Source: NBML01 sp029939535
Lineage (GTDB): Bacteria; Desulfobacterota; Desulfobacteria; Desulfobacterales; Desulfobacteraceae
NCBI GenBank assembly: GCA_029939535.1
Contig: JAOZST010000201.1
Location: 1-6,561 of the forward strand
Direction of reading: 5' to 3'
Length of the DNA: 6,561 nucleotides
Each line of letters starts with the position of its first letter. Position 1 is the first letter of the stretch. The notes beneath the pieces are model-generated. The model was not told the DNA's origin and did no database searches. It saw only the letters and a list, made by a program, of their open reading frames with translations. The position numbers and the translations under genes are program-made. Below, piece by piece: positions 5,527 to 6,561 of the stretch.

Positions 5527-6561
5527 TTAATTTTTTAAAAGTATATCGTCGCTGAATAACCGTATCCAGTTTTCAGAAAACCTGAGCCAGGTATTTTTTG
5601 AAGGAGAGGGTTTTCCTTCAGGCAGCCTGGCCCTTAAAACATGATCCTTACCCAGGATCACGGTAATTATTTTATAATTACCGTGATCCTCAATTGATTT
5701 GACAATTGCCGGCACACTTCCCTGGACCTGGGTGTTGTGTATCTCCAGATAAAGGGGGCGTATGCCAAGTTCAATTTTCCCTTTGGCTTTTGCACCCAGG
5801 GCCGCTGTTTCATTATTTAATTTAATTTTTATATCACCCACCATGGCATGGCTGCCCTCAATGGTGCAGGGCAGAAAATTCATCCCGGGACTGCCGATGA
5901 AATATCCCACAAATTTATGGCTGGGATTTTCAAAAAGTTCCTGGGGAGTTCCGATCTGAACAATCCCGCCCTCATACATGACAATAACATGATCGGCAAA
6001 TGTAAGGGCTTCCACCTGGTCATGGGTTACATATAATAAGGTAAGTTTTAACTGTTCATGGACCTGTTTGAGTTTGCACCTCAACTGCCATTTCAGATGG
6101 GGATCAATAACTGTAAGGGGTTCATCAAATAAAATAGCTGCCACATCGCTTCTTACAAGTCCCCGTCCCAGGGAAATCTTTTGTTTGGCATCAGCAGTCA
6201 GTCTGGCAGCCTTTTTGTTAAGGCTGTCTGTCAGATCAAGAATTCCTGCCACTTCCAGAACACGTTTTTCTATGTCAATCTTATTAAATCCACGATTTTT
6301 TAAGGGAAAAGCAAGATTGTCATAGACGCTCATGGTATCGTAGAGAACAGGGAATTGAAAAACCTGGGCAATGTTCCTCTTTTCCGGGGGCAGGCCGGTA
6401 ACATCTTGTCCGTCAAATAAGACCCTGCCCTTGCTGGGATTGAGAAGGCCTGAAATAATATTCAGAAGCGTGGTTTTCCCACAGCCGGAGGGGCCTAAAA
6501 GGGCATATGCGCCCCCATCCTTCCAAATATTATCAATCAATCTCAATGCATAATCTGTTTC
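5527..6561 (-). CDS. glpT: ABC transporter ATP-binding protein, glycerol-type (GlpT-like), 5' partial
   Basis: ATPase subunit powering import on the cytoplasmic face. The reading frame runs off the right edge (first visible residues ETDYALRLIDNIWKDGG), so the true start is outside and about 20 residues are probably missing; the internal TTG at 6544-6546 is not a start. The 344 visible residues show Walker A GPSGCGKT (about 23-30), Q-loop QVFQFPV (66-72), Walker B AILFDEP (142-148), D-loop VID, and switch His180 in YVTHD, followed by a TOBE-type C-terminal domain from about 230. The signature is LTADAKQKISLGRGLVR (from 121) instead of LSGGQ, which I recall as typical of rhizobial GlpT (LTADQKQ). 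FIGSPGMNFLP and VQIGTPQELFENP are usual for this ATPase class. A second ATPase with a normal signature (GlpS) is expected just upstream. This GlpT is not the glycerol-3-phosphate antiporter of the same name. Confidence 0.92.
   Translation of the reverse strand, partial: ETDYALRLIDNIWKDGGAYALLGPSGCGKTTLLNIISGLLNPSKGRVLFDGQDVTGLPPEKRNIAQVFQFPVLYDTMSVYDNLAFPLKNRGFNKIDIEKRVLEVAGILDLTDSLNKKAARLTADAKQKISLGRGLVRSDVAAILFDEPLTVIDPHLKWQLRCKLKQVHEQLKLTLLYVTHDQVEALTFADHVIVMYEGGIVQIGTPQELFENPSHKFVGYFIGSPGMNFLPCTIEGSHAMVGDIKIKLNNETAALGAKAKGKIELGIRPLYLEIHNTQVQGSVPAIVKSIEDHGNYKIITVILGKDHVLRARLPEGKPSPSKNTWLRFSENWIRLFSDDILLKN
5654..5690. repeat. Perfect 17-bp inverted repeat with 3-base loop inside glpT
   Basis: Arms 5654-5670 (AGGATCACGGTAATTAT) and 5674-5690 (ATAATTACCGTGATCCT) are exact reverse complements around TTT. 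On the glpT mRNA this would be a very stable hairpin in the C-terminal TOBE-domain region, encoding about EDHGNYKIITVIL, some 130 bases before the stop codon. It could affect mRNA stability, ribosome pausing or the level of downstream permease expression, or be a protein-binding palindrome. None of these is shown. Confidence 0.9.

Overview
The window carries most of a glycerol-type ABC importer operon on the minus strand, an iron-type alcohol dehydrogenase on the same strand, and between them a small plus-strand gene that an ordinary gene finder would miss because it reads through an in-frame UGA. Codon use is moderately AT-rich. A selenocysteine-dependent small redox protein, a family III alcohol dehydrogenase and a glycerol-type ABC system together suggest an anaerobic, selenoprotein-using Gram-negative bacterium. 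A sulfate-reducing member of the Desulfobacterota (Desulfobacteraceae-like) is the best guess, but this is inference: no phylogenetic marker is present.

Layout from the right edge, reading the minus strand: an ATP-binding subunit (GlpT-like, 5' end cut by the window edge), permease GlpP, permease GlpQ (4-base overlap with glpP), a 92-residue DUF2160 membrane protein, a 183-base gap with GC-rich hairpin potential, then the periplasmic binding protein GlpV. The order ATPase-GlpP-GlpQ-DUF2160-GlpV matches the rhizobial glpSTPQV glycerol transporter. The partner ATPase GlpS would be expected just beyond the right edge. A 15-bp perfect hairpin (1541-1581) separates glpV from the convergent plus-strand gene.

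The plus-strand gene (1282-1518, 78 codons) encodes a SelW-like (Rdx family) selenoprotein with a CxxU motif. Its UGA at 1312-1314 is followed at once by a compact stem-loop placed like a bacterial SECIS element. It is divergent from the iron-type alcohol dehydrogenase (39-1169, minus strand); the two share a 112-base AT-rich intergenic region.

Functionally, the ABC system should bring glycerol or a similar small polyol or alcohol across the inner membrane. The alcohol dehydrogenase could oxidise or reduce a related alcohol or aldehyde, but nothing in the sequence ties it to the transporter beyond proximity. The most notable items are the selenoprotein gene with its SECIS-like hairpin, a 17-bp perfect inverted repeat with a 3-base loop inside the coding sequence of the ATPase, and the non-canonical ABC signature motif of that ATPase.
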